A stretch of 64,000 nt of DNA from Kitasatospora sp044457565 (GCF_044457565.1 NZ_JBITGZ010000001.1:186001-250000), one strand, 5' to 3'. Positions 41,501-50,192 are shown, counted from the stretch's first letter. Made by a program: numbers and translations. The notes: generated by a model not told the origin, from the letters alone.

Positions 41501-41803
41501 GATCGCCTCGACGTCCTGCGGGTCGACGATCCGGGCGCTGAACAGGGCCGACCGCACCCGCTCGGCGAGCTCGCCGGCCGCCTTGTTGGTGAAGGTCAGC
41601 CCGAGCACCTCCTCCGGCCGGACCGCGCCGGACCCGACCAGCCAGACCACCCGGGCCGCCATCACCGTCGTCTTGCCCGACCCGGCGCCCGCGACGATCA
41701 CGGCCGGCTCCAGCGGGGCGCCGATGGCGAGCATCTGCTCCCGGTTGAAGGGGATGCCGAGCAGCTCCTTGAGCTGGTCGGGGTGGCTGAGCACGGCGTT
41801 CAC
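38597..41803 (-). CDS. adnB: AdnB, helicase-nuclease subunit of the DNA end-resection motor
   Basis: The GTG at 41803 gives 1068 residues (MNAVLSHPDQLKELLG). UvrD-type motor motifs: Walker A GAGSGKT (39-45), LLDEYQDTS, GDPCQAIYGWRGAS, LTAHKSKGLEWDVVAVPGL. The C-terminal nuclease has the RecB-type motif (VVDWKTNREETADPLQLAVYRVAWAEQLG), where Asp and Lys bind metal and cleave DNA. AdnB pairs with AdnA, encoded just upstream, to process double-strand breaks for recombination. A TAGCGT hexamer 7 nt before the GTG (41811-41816) could make it independently leaderless. Only 53 bp separate it from adnA. Confidence 0.92.
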   Translation of the reverse strand: MNAVLSHPDQLKELLGIPFNREQMLAIGAPLEPAVIVAGAGSGKTTVMAARVVWLVGSGAVRPEEVLGLTFTNKAAGELAERVRSALFSARIVDPQDVEAIGEPEISTYHAFAGRLLKEHGLRIGIEPDVRLLADATRFQLAAKVLRSARGPFPGLTGTFSALVADLIALDGELAEHLVEPEALRGYDGELLDTLATVRLTNEELRGVPVAARARQELLHLVEEYRRRKRAAGLMDFGDQIAAAARLAQQRPEVGELLRGQFKVVLLDEYQDTSVAQRLMLAGLFGSGPGAPGHPVTAVGDPCQAIYGWRGASVANLDDFPVHFPRRDGAPAARYSLSENRRSGGRLLAFANDLAAGLRQMHEGVEALRPAPGAELDGFVRAALLPTHAEEVAWLADSIAHLVRTGTAPGRIAVLCRGGAAFPDIHAALVAREVPVEVVGLGGLLQLPEVADLVAVCEVLQDPTANAALVRLLIGPRWRIGPRDLALLGRRAAELVRTARPEGLEPLAAAVAGTDPTEVVSLADALETFLDAEQPDELPFSPEARVRFARLAREIRELRRALAEPLMDVLHRVLAVTGLEVELSASPLALAARRRETLHGFLDVAAGFADLDGDPGLSAFLAFLHAAEEYERGLDNSLPGGEDTVKVLTAHKSKGLEWDVVAVPGLVKGAFPSTTSRERWTSTKKVLPHALRGDGATLPDVHGQWTGKGMKAFKEAMTAHSATEELRLGYVAFTRPRSLLLASGHWWGPSQKRPRGPSDFLLRLRAHCERPGNGEIEQWAEQPVEDAKNPALAVSLELPWPLPLDGAAQSARRRVAEVVRRRLAGQPAPEPERMAAEDQRQADSWDRDLGALLGELERSRRTVREVPLPPALSATQLMRLAADPDGFARDLARPMPRPPQPAARRGTRFHAWVQARIEPLMLIEPGALPGMDDEGIEDERDLERLKDAFLRTPYANRTPYRVEAPFQLVLAGRVVRGRIDAVYRERDGVSGRGQVSRYEVVDWKTNREETADPLQLAVYRVAWAEQLGLPLDQVTASFLYVRSGRIEQPSGLPDRKELERLLIGKSEE

Positions 41804-41856
41804 GCCGACAACGCTAACCGGAGCCACCGACAACCACGGCCCGCCGAGGAGCACCC

Positions 41857-44800
41857 CTAGTCGATGAGCTGCGCGCCGTCGCGCTGCGCGGAGCAGCTGC
41901 GGCGGAACGAGCAGCGGTCGCAGCCGGTGCCCGGCCCGGGGACGAACCGTTCGGCGATCACCTTGCCGGCCACGTCGGCGAGCAGGTTCTCGATCCACGG
42001 CTCGCTCTGCGCCGGCGCCTGCTGCTGCACCTTGGGCCCGTCCGGCGCGGCCTTGTCGGGCTTGCGCAGCTGCACCAGCTCGGCGCCGCCCGGCTGCGGG
42101 GCGACGCCCTCGAAGGCCGGCAGCTCGTTCAGCGCACCCGCGCGGACGGCCAGCTGGTAGACGGCGAGCTGGCGGTGCTCGGGCAGCGAGGAGTCGGCGG
42201 GGAGGTTCTTGCCGGTCTTGAAGTCGACCACGTACGCCCGGCCCGCGGCGTCCTGCTCCACCCTGTCCATCGAGCCCCTGATCTGCACCGCGATGCCGCC
42301 CACGTCCAGCGTGACGTCGAAGCCGTGCTCGGTGGCGACGGTGCTGCGCCCGCGGTCCAGGACGTGCCAGTTCAGGAAGCGCTCCAGGGCGGCCCGGGCC
42401 TCGGTCTTCTCCTGCTTGGACTTCCAGGGCGCGTCGAAGGCGAGCGCGTCCCAGACGGTGTCCAGGCGCTCCATCAGCACGGCCAGGTCCGCGGGCGTGC
42501 GGCCGGAGCCGACCTCGTCGGCCAGCGCGTGCACCACGTTGCCGAAGCCCTGCGCCGCGGAGCTGGTGGTACGCGCCTTGACCTCCTTGTCCAGGAACCA
42601 CTGCAGCGAGCAGTTCTCCAGCTGCTCCAGCCCGCTGCCGGACAGGCCCACCGGCAGCTCGGGCCGGCGCAGCGGCTCGGACGCCGCCGTCGCGTCGTCC
42701 AGGCCCCACCAGCGGTCCGGGTGCGCGGCCGGCACCAGCGGGACGCCGTCCTCGTCGGCGGCGCCGGCCAGCACGGCGAGCCGCTCGGCGGCGGCCCGGC
42801 GCAGCTCGGGCGAGCGGCGCGGGTCGACGGTGACCGCGCGCAGCTCCGCGACCAGCGCGGGCACGGACAGCGGGCGGCGCGGCCGGTGGGTGACGTCCTC
42901 GACGGCGACCTGCGGGGTGCGGCGCAGCACCTTGCCCGTACGCGGGTCCAGCTCCTCGCGGTACAGCTCGCGCAGGAAACGGGAGGGCTCGTCGCCGTCC
43001 TCGGCCGGCGCCTTGACGGCGGTGACGATCAGGCGCTCCTTGGCCCGGGTCGCGGCGACGTAGAAGAGCCGGCGCTCCTCACCGAGCAGCGCGGCGGGCG
43101 AGAGCGGCTCGGCGAGACCGTCGCGGCCGATCCGGTCGGCCTCCAGCAGCGAACCGCGGCGGCGCAGGTCCGGCCAGAGGCCGTCCTGGACGCCCGCCAC
43201 CACCACGACCCGCCACTCCAGCCCCTTGGAGCGGTGCGCGGTCATCAGCCGGACGGCCTCGGGGCGGACGGCGCGCACGGTCAGGGTGTCGGCGGCGATG
43301 TCCTGTGCCTCGACCTCGGCGAGCAGGTCGAGCGCGCTGCGGTGGCCGGTCACCTGCTCCTCGGCGCGGGCGGCGGTCTCGAACAGCGCGCAGAGCGCGT
43401 CCAGGTCCCGGTCGGCGTTGCGGCCGGCCGCGCCGCCGCGCAGCGCGGACCGCTCCAGCCGCTCGCGCCAGCGCTGGCTGCCGTCCCAGAGCGCCCAGAG
43501 CGCCTCCTCCGCGGTGCCGCCGCCGGCCAGCAGCTCGCGGACCTTGCGCAGCAGTACGCCGAGGTCACGGGCCCTGCGCGCGTACCCGGGGTCCATCGCG
43601 ACCAGCCGCTCGGGCTCGGCCAGCGCCTCCCGGATCAGCTCCTGCGCGGGCCGGACGGCGGCCGCCGGCAGCTGCGCCTCGCGCAGCGCCTGCCGCTCCT
43701 CCTCCCGCAGCACGCGCCCGAGCCGCCGCAGGTCCGAGCCGTCCATCCCGCCCAACGGCCCGGTCAGCAGCGCGTGCGCCACCTCGGCGGTGAGCGGGTC
43801 GGAGTGGGAGGTCGGCGGGGCCGACTTCTGGTGCGGGACGGGTGCGGGAGCAGCGGCCTCCGCCTCCTCGTCGCCGCCGGTACGGGCCGCCGGTACGAAG
43901 GGGACGGCGGCGGGGTCGGCCGTGCGGTCGGCCGTGGCCACGGCGACCCGGGCCCCCGCCTCGGCCTCGGCCCGGTTATCGCTGTCGCGGTCGCCGTCAC
44001 CGTCACCCGCGAGGCTCTCCACCGGCGCGCCGGCGGCCGCGCCGGGGCCCGGCCGGGGCGCGGGCGCGAACGCCGGGGGGCGGCCGGTTCGGTCGAGGGC
44101 GGCCTGCTCGGCACAGACCCGCAGGGCGAGCAGCAACTGCGCCACCGCGGGCTCCTCGCGCAGCGGCAGGTCGTCACCGTCGATCTCCAGCGGGACGCCC
44201 GCCGCGCTCAGCGCCCGCCGCACCCCCGGGATGGACCGGGCGCCGGCCCGGACCAGCACCGCCATCTCTCCCCACGGCACCCCGTCCTCCAGGTGCGCGC
44301 GGCGCAGCAGGTCCGCGATGCTGTCCAGCTCGGTACCGGGCGTCGGGTAGGTGTAGACCTCGACCCGCCCGCCCTCCCTGGACGGCAGCAGCGCGCGGTG
44401 CTGGGCGAGCTTGTCGGCGGGCAGCCGCCCCATCGGCATCCGGCGGGCGACTTCCCGCGAGGCGGCGAGCAGCACCGCGCCGGAGCGGCGCGAGACCCGC
44501 AGCACCCGGACGTCCGCCGGGCTGCCGTCCGCCTGCCGGAAGGCCTGCGGGAAGTCGAGGATGCCGTTGATGTCGGCGCCCCGGAACGCGTAGATCGACT
44601 GGTCCGGGTCACCGACCGCGACCAGGTCACGCCCGCCGCCCGCCAGCTGCTGGAGCAGCCGGACCTGCGAGGGATCGGTGTCCTGGTACTCGTCGACGAA
44701 GACCACCTCGTACCGCCCGCGCAGCTTCTCCCCCACCTCGGGGCGCTCGGCGAGCAGCACCGCGCGGTGCACCAACTCGGCGTAGTCGAGCACGCCGCGC

Positions 44801-45441
44801 AGGTCCAGGACGTCCAGGTAGTCGGCGAGGAAGTGGGCGGCGGCCGCCCAGTCCGGGCGCCGGACGCCGTCGGCGAAGCGCCGCAGCTCCTCCTCGCCGA
44901 GGCCGAGCTCGCGGCTGCGGGCCAGCACGGCGCGTACCTCGTCGGCGAAGCCGCGGGTGGTGAGGCAGGCGCGCAGGTCGAGCGGCCAGCTGATCCGGCC
45001 TATGCCCAGCCGGGCGTCCTCGGCGTCGCCGGCCAGCAGCTCGCGGACCATGACGTCCTGCTCGGGGCCGGAGAGCAGCCGCAGCGGCTCGGCGTACTCC
45101 TGCGGGTCCTGGTGGGCGCGCAGCAGCGCGTAGCAGAAGGAGTGGAAGGTAGTGGCCTGCGGGGCCGCGCCGGTGGCGCCGACCCGGGCGGACATCCGGT
45201 CGCGCAGCTCCATCGCGGCCTTGCGGCTGAAGGTCAGCACCAGGATGCGTTCGGGGTCGGTGCCCTGCTCGATCCGCCGGGCCACCGCCTCGACCAGCGT
45301 GGTGGTCTTGCCCGTGCCGGGCCCCGCGAGCACCAGCAGCGGGCCGCCGGCATGCTCCACCACGGCCTGCTGGTACGGGTCCAGCACGGGCGGGGCGGGT
45401 AGCGCGAGCGGGCTGCGCACCAAGCGGTAGGGGGAGGTCAC
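41857..45441 (-). CDS. adnA: AdnA, helicase-nuclease with iron-sulfur cluster
   Basis: 1194 residues from GTG 45441. Motor motifs: Walker A GPGTGKT (40-46), VFVDEYQDTDPSQVRLLQQL, GDPDQSIYAFRGADINGI, LMTAHRSKGLEWRVVVVAG. The C-terminus carries a PD-(D/E)XK nuclease (YVVDFKTGKNLPADSSLPEHRQLAVYQLAV). Cysteines for a 4Fe-4S cluster flank it (ENCSLQWFLDKE, then CDRCSFRRSC). Between about residues 444 and 550 is a low-complexity Ala/Pro/Glu insertion (DGDGDRDSDNRAEAEAGARV) absent from the motor core. The gene begins after a hairpin and leads into adnB. Confidence 0.93.
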   Translation of the reverse strand: MTSPYRLVRSPLALPAPPVLDPYQQAVVEHAGGPLLVLAGPGTGKTTTLVEAVARRIEQGTDPERILVLTFSRKAAMELRDRMSARVGATGAAPQATTFHSFCYALLRAHQDPQEYAEPLRLLSGPEQDVMVRELLAGDAEDARLGIGRISWPLDLRACLTTRGFADEVRAVLARSRELGLGEEELRRFADGVRRPDWAAAAHFLADYLDVLDLRGVLDYAELVHRAVLLAERPEVGEKLRGRYEVVFVDEYQDTDPSQVRLLQQLAGGGRDLVAVGDPDQSIYAFRGADINGILDFPQAFRQADGSPADVRVLRVSRRSGAVLLAASREVARRMPMGRLPADKLAQHRALLPSREGGRVEVYTYPTPGTELDSIADLLRRAHLEDGVPWGEMAVLVRAGARSIPGVRRALSAAGVPLEIDGDDLPLREEPAVAQLLLALRVCAEQAALDRTGRPPAFAPAPRPGPGAAAGAPVESLAGDGDGDRDSDNRAEAEAGARVAVATADRTADPAAVPFVPAARTGGDEEAEAAAPAPVPHQKSAPPTSHSDPLTAEVAHALLTGPLGGMDGSDLRRLGRVLREEERQALREAQLPAAAVRPAQELIREALAEPERLVAMDPGYARRARDLGVLLRKVRELLAGGGTAEEALWALWDGSQRWRERLERSALRGGAAGRNADRDLDALCALFETAARAEEQVTGHRSALDLLAEVEAQDIAADTLTVRAVRPEAVRLMTAHRSKGLEWRVVVVAGVQDGLWPDLRRRGSLLEADRIGRDGLAEPLSPAALLGEERRLFYVAATRAKERLIVTAVKAPAEDGDEPSRFLRELYREELDPRTGKVLRRTPQVAVEDVTHRPRRPLSVPALVAELRAVTVDPRRSPELRRAAAERLAVLAGAADEDGVPLVPAAHPDRWWGLDDATAASEPLRRPELPVGLSGSGLEQLENCSLQWFLDKEVKARTTSSAAQGFGNVVHALADEVGSGRTPADLAVLMERLDTVWDALAFDAPWKSKQEKTEARAALERFLNWHVLDRGRSTVATEHGFDVTLDVGGIAVQIRGSMDRVEQDAAGRAYVVDFKTGKNLPADSSLPEHRQLAVYQLAVRAGALNELPAFEGVAPQPGGAELVQLRKPDKAAPDGPKVQQQAPAQSEPWIENLLADVAGKVIAERFVPGPGTGCDRCSFRRSCSAQRDGAQLID

Positions 45442-45474
45442 GAACGTCCTGGGGTCGAACTTCGGGCAACAGCG

Positions 45475-45498
45475 GGACGGGCCCGCGGGGGCCCGTCC
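45475..45498 (-). terminator. Terminator between the ATL gene and adnA
   Basis: 10-bp perfect stem GGACGGGCCC/GGGCCCGTCC with loop GCGG. It would end the alkyltransferase-like transcript before adnA. Confidence 0.55.
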
Positions 45499-45591
45499 GT
45501 ATCGAGCCTACGATCCTGCCCCGTCAACCTCCGCCACGCACCCGGTTCGGCGAAGGTGGGGGCGCGCCGGCCCCGGGGGTGCGCCCCGCCG

Positions 45592-45975
45592 TCAGGGGTG
45601 GGCCGGGAGGCCGTCCCAGCGGGCCAGCTTCAGGTCCACCCTGGGCAGGTCCTCGGCCGCCTTCGAACCCCGGGCCGGGCCCCGGCCGCCGGTGCCGCGC
45701 AGCGGGGTGCCCTCCTCGCGGTAGTGACCAAGGGCACGCTGCTCGTGGCCGGGGAGCAACGCGCCGTCGGCGCGGATCACCCGCCACCACGGCACCGCCG
45801 CGCCGTACAGTGCCATCACCCGGCCGACCTGCCGGGGGCCGCCCTGACCGAGGTACTCGGCGACGTCCCCGTAGGTCATCACCCGGCCGGGTGGAATGAG
45901 CTCGGTCAGGTCGAGCACCAGTTCGGCGAAGGGAGGCAGCGCCCGGTCGTTCCCACTGTCCGTCACCTGCGGCAT
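45592..45975 (-). CDS. Alkyltransferase-like protein (ATL), cysteine-less MGMT homologue
   Basis: The ATG at 45975 (GGAAG just upstream) gives 127 residues; a GTG at 45966 is an alternative. The DNA-binding domain of O6-alkylguanine alkyltransferases is clear (LTELIPPGRVMTYGDVAEYLGQGGPRQVGRVM). The active site, normally PCHRVI, reads VPWWRVIRADG, so the acceptor cysteine is replaced by Trp. This defines ATL proteins, which bind O6-alkylguanine lesions and hand them to nucleotide excision repair. It is close to adnAB and divergent from the flippase gene. The C-terminal extension is basic and Gly-rich. Confidence 0.87.
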   Translation of the reverse strand: MPQVTDSGNDRALPPFAELVLDLTELIPPGRVMTYGDVAEYLGQGGPRQVGRVMALYGAAVPWWRVIRADGALLPGHEQRALGHYREEGTPLRGTGGRGPARGSKAAEDLPRVDLKLARWDGLPAHP

Positions 45976-46109
45976 TCTTCCGCATCCGGGCGATTCGCGG
46001 GCCTCGTCCGGCCGATCCGCCGCGCCCGATGCGCCCCCTGTCCAGCACGGAACGCCACGGCATGCCACCATCTTCGGGGCGGTGAGTGGTGATACGAGGA
46101 CAAGACCAG

Positions 46110-48941
46110 ATGACCGGGACGGCAGACGTGGGCGTGGACGAGGACTCCGGGGAGTCCCCCGACGAGTCCGCCGACGACATGTCCGCAGGTCCCGGCAGTG
46201 AACCGGACGCGTTGCCGGAAGTCTCCCTGATCAAGGACCGGACGATCAAGACCCCCGAGCCCACGACCGTCGAGCCCGCGGCCGTCGATACCTCGGCCGT
46301 CGATACCCCGGCCCGGGAACAGCCGGCCCCGGAGCACCCCACCGCGGAGCCCGGCACCGGCCGGCCCACCGGGCCGCGACCGGCCGCCGACCGCCCCTCC
46401 GACCACCGGCCGCCGGTGCCCGCCCAGCCGACGCCGGGCGGCGTGCTGCCCGACCCGCTGGACGACGCCACCCACCTCGACGTCGACGAGCCGCTGCTCG
46501 CCGCCCGCGCCCACCGCCCGTCCGACCTGATCCGGTTCCTGGCCGGGCTGCTGGGCATCATCGCGCTGTTCGTCCTCGCCAACGTCGCCACCTCGACCAC
46601 CAGCGGCATCGAGAAGGACATCGCCGCCAACGCCCAGCGGATCTCCCCCGTCCTGTCCACCATCGCCGGACTGGTCTCCAGCATCGCCGTCCTCGCCGTC
46701 CCGCTCGCCTTCGCCGTCGAGCGTCTGATCAAACGCGACGGCCTGCGGGTCGCCGACGGCGTCCTCGCCTCCGTCCTCGCCTACGGGGTCTCGCTCGGCA
46801 TCGACTGGTGGGTCGCCGAGGGCGCCTCGGAGCACATCAGGGATGCCCTGACCAGACTCCCGACGGGCAGCAACGGCACCCTCACCGACCCGGTGCACGG
46901 CTACCTCGCACCCGTCATCGCCTATATGACGGCCGTCGGCATGTCGAGCCGACCACGCTGGCGGGTCGCCCTGTGGGTGGTGGTGATTCTCAGCGGTACC
47001 ACCGAGCTCATCAGCGGCTACACCACCCCGCTCTCCCTGCTGCTGACCGTCCTGATCGGCTGGTCCGTCGCGTACGGCACGCTGTACGCCATCGGCTCGC
47101 CGAACATCCGGCCCACCGGACAGCACCTGATGATCGGCCTGCGCAAGGTCGGCTTCACCCCGGCCAGCGCACACCGCGCCCCCGACGCACCCGGCGGCAC
47201 CCGCCGCTACTACGTCGTCCAGCAGAGCGGCCCGCCGCTGGACGTCCACATCGTCGACCGCGAGCAGCAGGCCTCCGGCTTCTTCTACCGGGCCTGGCGG
47301 CGGCTGCGGCTGCGCTCGGTGGCCGTCCGGCGCAGCCCGCAGTCGCTGCGCCAGGCCCTGGAACAGGAGGCGCTGATCGCGTACGCGGCCGCCGCCTCCG
47401 GCGCCCGCGCCCCGCAGCTGGTGGCCACCTCCGAGCTCGGCCCGGACGCCGCGATCCTGGTCTACGAGAACGTCGAGGGCCGGCCGCTGGACGACCTGGA
47501 CGACGAGGAGATCACCGACCAGGTGATGGCCTCGCTCTGGGAGTCCGTGGCGGCCCTGCACGAGCGCCGGATCGCGCACCGCCGGCTCACCGGCGAATCC
47601 CTGCTGGTGGTGGACGAGAAGTCGGCCTGCCTGGTCAACCTCTCCGGCGGCGACATCGCGGCCGGTGACCTGACCCTGCGGATCGACGTGGCCCAGCTGC
47701 TGACCACCTTCGCGCTGCGGGTCGGCCCCGAGCGCGCGGTGAGCGTGGCCAACGCCGTCCTCGGCGCCGAGCGGGTCGCGGCCGCGCTGCCGCTGCTCCA
47801 GCCGGTCGGCATGAGCCGCTCCACCAGGATCGACCTCAGGAAGCTCACCAAGGAGCGCAAGGCCGCGGCCCAGGCCCGGGCGCTGGAGCAGGTCGCCGCC
47901 GGCGAGCGCACCCAGCAGCAGGCCGAGGAGGACATCGCGGCGGCCGGCGAGGACCTGCTCAGCAAGATCCGCGGGCAGATCCTGCAGATCGCGCCCGAGG
48001 CGCCGATGGCGCCGGCCAGGCTGGAACGGCTCAAGCCGAAGACCCTGATCATGGTCATCGCGCTCACCTTCGCCGCCTACCTGGCGCTGACCACCATCAA
48101 GCCCGCGCAGCTCAAGCTCTCCCAGATGAACTGGGCCTGGGCGGCGGCGGCCCTGGCGGCGGCGGCCTTCAGCTACGTCGCGGCCTCGATGAGCCTGACC
48201 GGCTTCGTCCCCGAGCGGCTGCCGTTCAAGCGCACCGTCGCGGCCCAGGTCGCCGGGTCCTTCGTGAAGCTGGTGGCCCCGGCCGCGATCGGCGGCATCG
48301 CGCTCAACACCCGCTACCTGCAGAAGGCCGGCATCCGGCCCGGGCAGGCGGTGGCCAGCGTCGGCGCCTCGCAGCTGGCAGGCCTGGCGGGGCACCTGCT
48401 GCTGCTGTTCAGCTTCGGTCTGATCACCGGCAGCCAGACCAACGGGGATCTCAGCGCCTCCCGCGCGGTGATCATCGGGGTGCTGACGGCGGCGGTCCTG
48501 GCCCTGGTGGTCGCGGCCGTCGGACCGCTGCGGCGGGTCGTGGTGACCAGGGTGCGCTCGCTGTTCTTCGGTGTGGTGCCGCGGATGCTCGACCTGATGC
48601 AGACGCCGACCAAGCTGCTCACCGGCTTCGGCGGCATCCTGCTGCTCACCCTGAGCTTCACCGCCTGCCTGGACGCCTCGGTGCACGCCTTCGGCGGGGC
48701 GATCAGCTTCTCGGCGGTGGCCGTCGTCTTCCTGACCGCCAACGCGGCCGGGTCCGCCATCCCCACGCCGGGCGGCATCGGGCCGGTGGAATTCGCCCTG
48801 ATCGGCGCCCTGACGGTGGCCGGAGTGCCGCCGGCGGTCGCCACCCCGGCCGTCTTCCTGTACCGCGCGCTGACCTTCTGGCTGCCCGTGGCGCCGGGCT
48901 GGATCGCCTACAACGTGCTCCAGCGCAAAGGCGCGCTCTGA
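46110..48941 (+). CDS. Pseudokinase-flippase-like fusion membrane protein
   Basis: The ATG at 46110 (GAGGA, 9 nt) gives 943 residues. Order: an acidic and Pro-rich N-terminus (about 1-135); several helices (about 140-345); a protein- or APH-kinase-like domain (about 360-565) in which the catalytic loop reads AHRRLTGESLL and the DFG position reads LVNLSGG. It therefore lacks the catalytic Asp residues. An amphipathic stretch follows, then a lysyl-phosphatidylglycerol-synthase-type transmembrane domain (about 640-940) with the SAIPTPGGIGPVEFALIGAL signature. The latter family translocates lipids. The combination suggests a regulated flippase; the lipid is unknown. Confidence 0.83.
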   Translation: MTGTADVGVDEDSGESPDESADDMSAGPGSEPDALPEVSLIKDRTIKTPEPTTVEPAAVDTSAVDTPAREQPAPEHPTAEPGTGRPTGPRPAADRPSDHRPPVPAQPTPGGVLPDPLDDATHLDVDEPLLAARAHRPSDLIRFLAGLLGIIALFVLANVATSTTSGIEKDIAANAQRISPVLSTIAGLVSSIAVLAVPLAFAVERLIKRDGLRVADGVLASVLAYGVSLGIDWWVAEGASEHIRDALTRLPTGSNGTLTDPVHGYLAPVIAYMTAVGMSSRPRWRVALWVVVILSGTTELISGYTTPLSLLLTVLIGWSVAYGTLYAIGSPNIRPTGQHLMIGLRKVGFTPASAHRAPDAPGGTRRYYVVQQSGPPLDVHIVDREQQASGFFYRAWRRLRLRSVAVRRSPQSLRQALEQEALIAYAAAASGARAPQLVATSELGPDAAILVYENVEGRPLDDLDDEEITDQVMASLWESVAALHERRIAHRRLTGESLLVVDEKSACLVNLSGGDIAAGDLTLRIDVAQLLTTFALRVGPERAVSVANAVLGAERVAAALPLLQPVGMSRSTRIDLRKLTKERKAAAQARALEQVAAGERTQQQAEEDIAAAGEDLLSKIRGQILQIAPEAPMAPARLERLKPKTLIMVIALTFAAYLALTTIKPAQLKLSQMNWAWAAAALAAAAFSYVAASMSLTGFVPERLPFKRTVAAQVAGSFVKLVAPAAIGGIALNTRYLQKAGIRPGQAVASVGASQLAGLAGHLLLLFSFGLITGSQTNGDLSASRAVIIGVLTAAVLALVVAAVGPLRRVVVTRVRSLFFGVVPRMLDLMQTPTKLLTGFGGILLLTLSFTACLDASVHAFGGAISFSAVAVVFLTANAAGSAIPTPGGIGPVEFALIGALTVAGVPPAVATPAVFLYRALTFWLPVAPGWIAYNVLQRKGAL

Positions 48942-48956
48942 GGCCCGGCCCGGGAC

Positions 48957-48997
48957 CGCGAAGGGCCGCCGACCTGTGAGGTCGGCGGCCCTTCGCG
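48957..48997. terminator. Bidirectional terminator
   Basis: 18-bp perfect stem CGCGAAGGGCCGCCGACC with loop TGTGA between convergent flippase-like and moeZ genes. Confidence 0.85.
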
Positions 48998-49013
48998 TGG
49001 TTCGCTGCGGCGG

Positions 49014-50192
49014 CTAGTACACCGGCTTGTGCGGCTCGACCTGGCTGACCCAGCCGAGCACGCCGCCGCCCAGGTGGACGGCGTCGGCGAAGCCCGCGGA
49101 CTTCAGCACGGCCAGCACCTCGGCCGAGCGGGCACCCGACTTGCAGTGCAGCACGATCTTCTTGTCCTGCGGGAGCGACTCCAGGGCGTTGCCCATCAGG
49201 AACTCGTTCTTCGGGATCAGGACGGCGCCGGGGATGTTGACGATCTCGTACTCGCCGGGCTCGCGGACGTCGACGAGGTAGATGTCCTCCTTGTCGTCCT
49301 GCCACTGCTTGAGCTGCTTGGAGGTGATGGTGGAGCCGGCGGCGGCCGCCTGCGCCTCCTCCGACACGACGCCGCAGAAGGCCTCGTAGTCGATCAGCCC
49401 GGTGACGGTCGGGTTCTCGCCGCAGAGCGCGCAGTCCGGGTCCTTGCGGACCTTGACCTGGCGGTAGTTCATCTCCAGGGCGTCGTAGATCATCAGACGG
49501 CCGACCAGCGGCTCGCCCACACCGGCGAGCAGCTTGATCGCCTCGGTGACCTGGATCGAGCCGATGGACGCGCAGAGCACGCCCAGCACGCCGCCCTCGG
49601 CGCAGGACGGGACCATGCCCGCCGGCGGCGCCTCCGGGTACAGGCAGCGGTAGCAGGGGCCGTGCTCGGCCCAGAAGACGCTGGCCTGGCCGTCGAAGCG
49701 GTAGATCGAGCCCCACACGTACGGCTTGCCCAGCAGCACCGCGGCATCGTTCACCAGGTACCGGGTGGCGAAGTTGTCGGTGCCGTCCACGATCAGGTCG
49801 TAGCCGGAGAAGATCTCCATGACGTTGGAGTTGTCGAGGCGGTCCTCGTGGAGGATCACGTTGACGTAGGGGTTGATCTCCTTGACCGAGTCACGCGCCG
49901 ACTCGGCCTTGGAGCGGCCGATGTCCGACTGGCCGTGGATGATCTGGCGCTGGAGATTCGACTCGTCGACGGTGTCGAACTCGACGATGCCGAGCGTGCC
50001 CACACCGGCCGCGGCCAGGTACATCAGCGCCGGGGACCCGAGGCCGCCGGCGCCGACACACAGCACCTTGGCGTTCTTCAGCCGCTTCTGCCCGGCCATG
50101 CCCACATCGGGGATGATCAGGTGGCGGGAGTACCTGCGGACCTCGTCGACGGTGAGCTCGGCAGCCGGCTCGACCAGGGGTGGCAGCGACAC
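49014..50192 (-). CDS. moeZ: MoeZ adenylyltransferase-sulfurtransferase
   Basis: 392 residues from GTG 50192 (GGAG, 5 nt). The N-terminal MoeB/ThiF domain has GAGGLGSP (47-54), VEFDTVDESNLQRQIIH with the catalytic Arg, and the zinc pairs CYRCLYPEAPP and CALCGENPT. A C-terminal rhodanese domain follows (about 290-392) with the sulfur-carrying Cys in VLHCKSGARSAEVL. MoeZ adenylates and thiolates ubiquitin-like sulfur carriers such as MoaD and ThiS, so it links to the moaE gene in the same window. Two 14-bp direct repeats, 28-63 bp upstream, may regulate it. Confidence 0.95.
   Translation of the reverse strand: MSLPPLVEPAAELTVDEVRRYSRHLIIPDVGMAGQKRLKNAKVLCVGAGGLGSPALMYLAAAGVGTLGIVEFDTVDESNLQRQIIHGQSDIGRSKAESARDSVKEINPYVNVILHEDRLDNSNVMEIFSGYDLIVDGTDNFATRYLVNDAAVLLGKPYVWGSIYRFDGQASVFWAEHGPCYRCLYPEAPPAGMVPSCAEGGVLGVLCASIGSIQVTEAIKLLAGVGEPLVGRLMIYDALEMNYRQVKVRKDPDCALCGENPTVTGLIDYEAFCGVVSEEAQAAAAGSTITSKQLKQWQDDKEDIYLVDVREPGEYEIVNIPGAVLIPKNEFLMGNALESLPQDKKIVLHCKSGARSAEVLAVLKSAGFADAVHLGGGVLGWVSQVEPHKPVY

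Noticed and set aside
41804..45441. adnA and adnB as one continuous gene (the minus-strand frame upstream of adnB stays open well into adnA)
   Set aside because: The upstream part of that frame is in the shadow of adnA, whose own stop is at 41857; adnB has a separate start at 41803 with a -10-like hexamer.
45963..48686. Long minus-strand open frame across the flippase gene
   Set aside because: An antisense shadow with low-complexity His/Gln/Gly-rich translation; the plus-strand frame has all the domain motifs.
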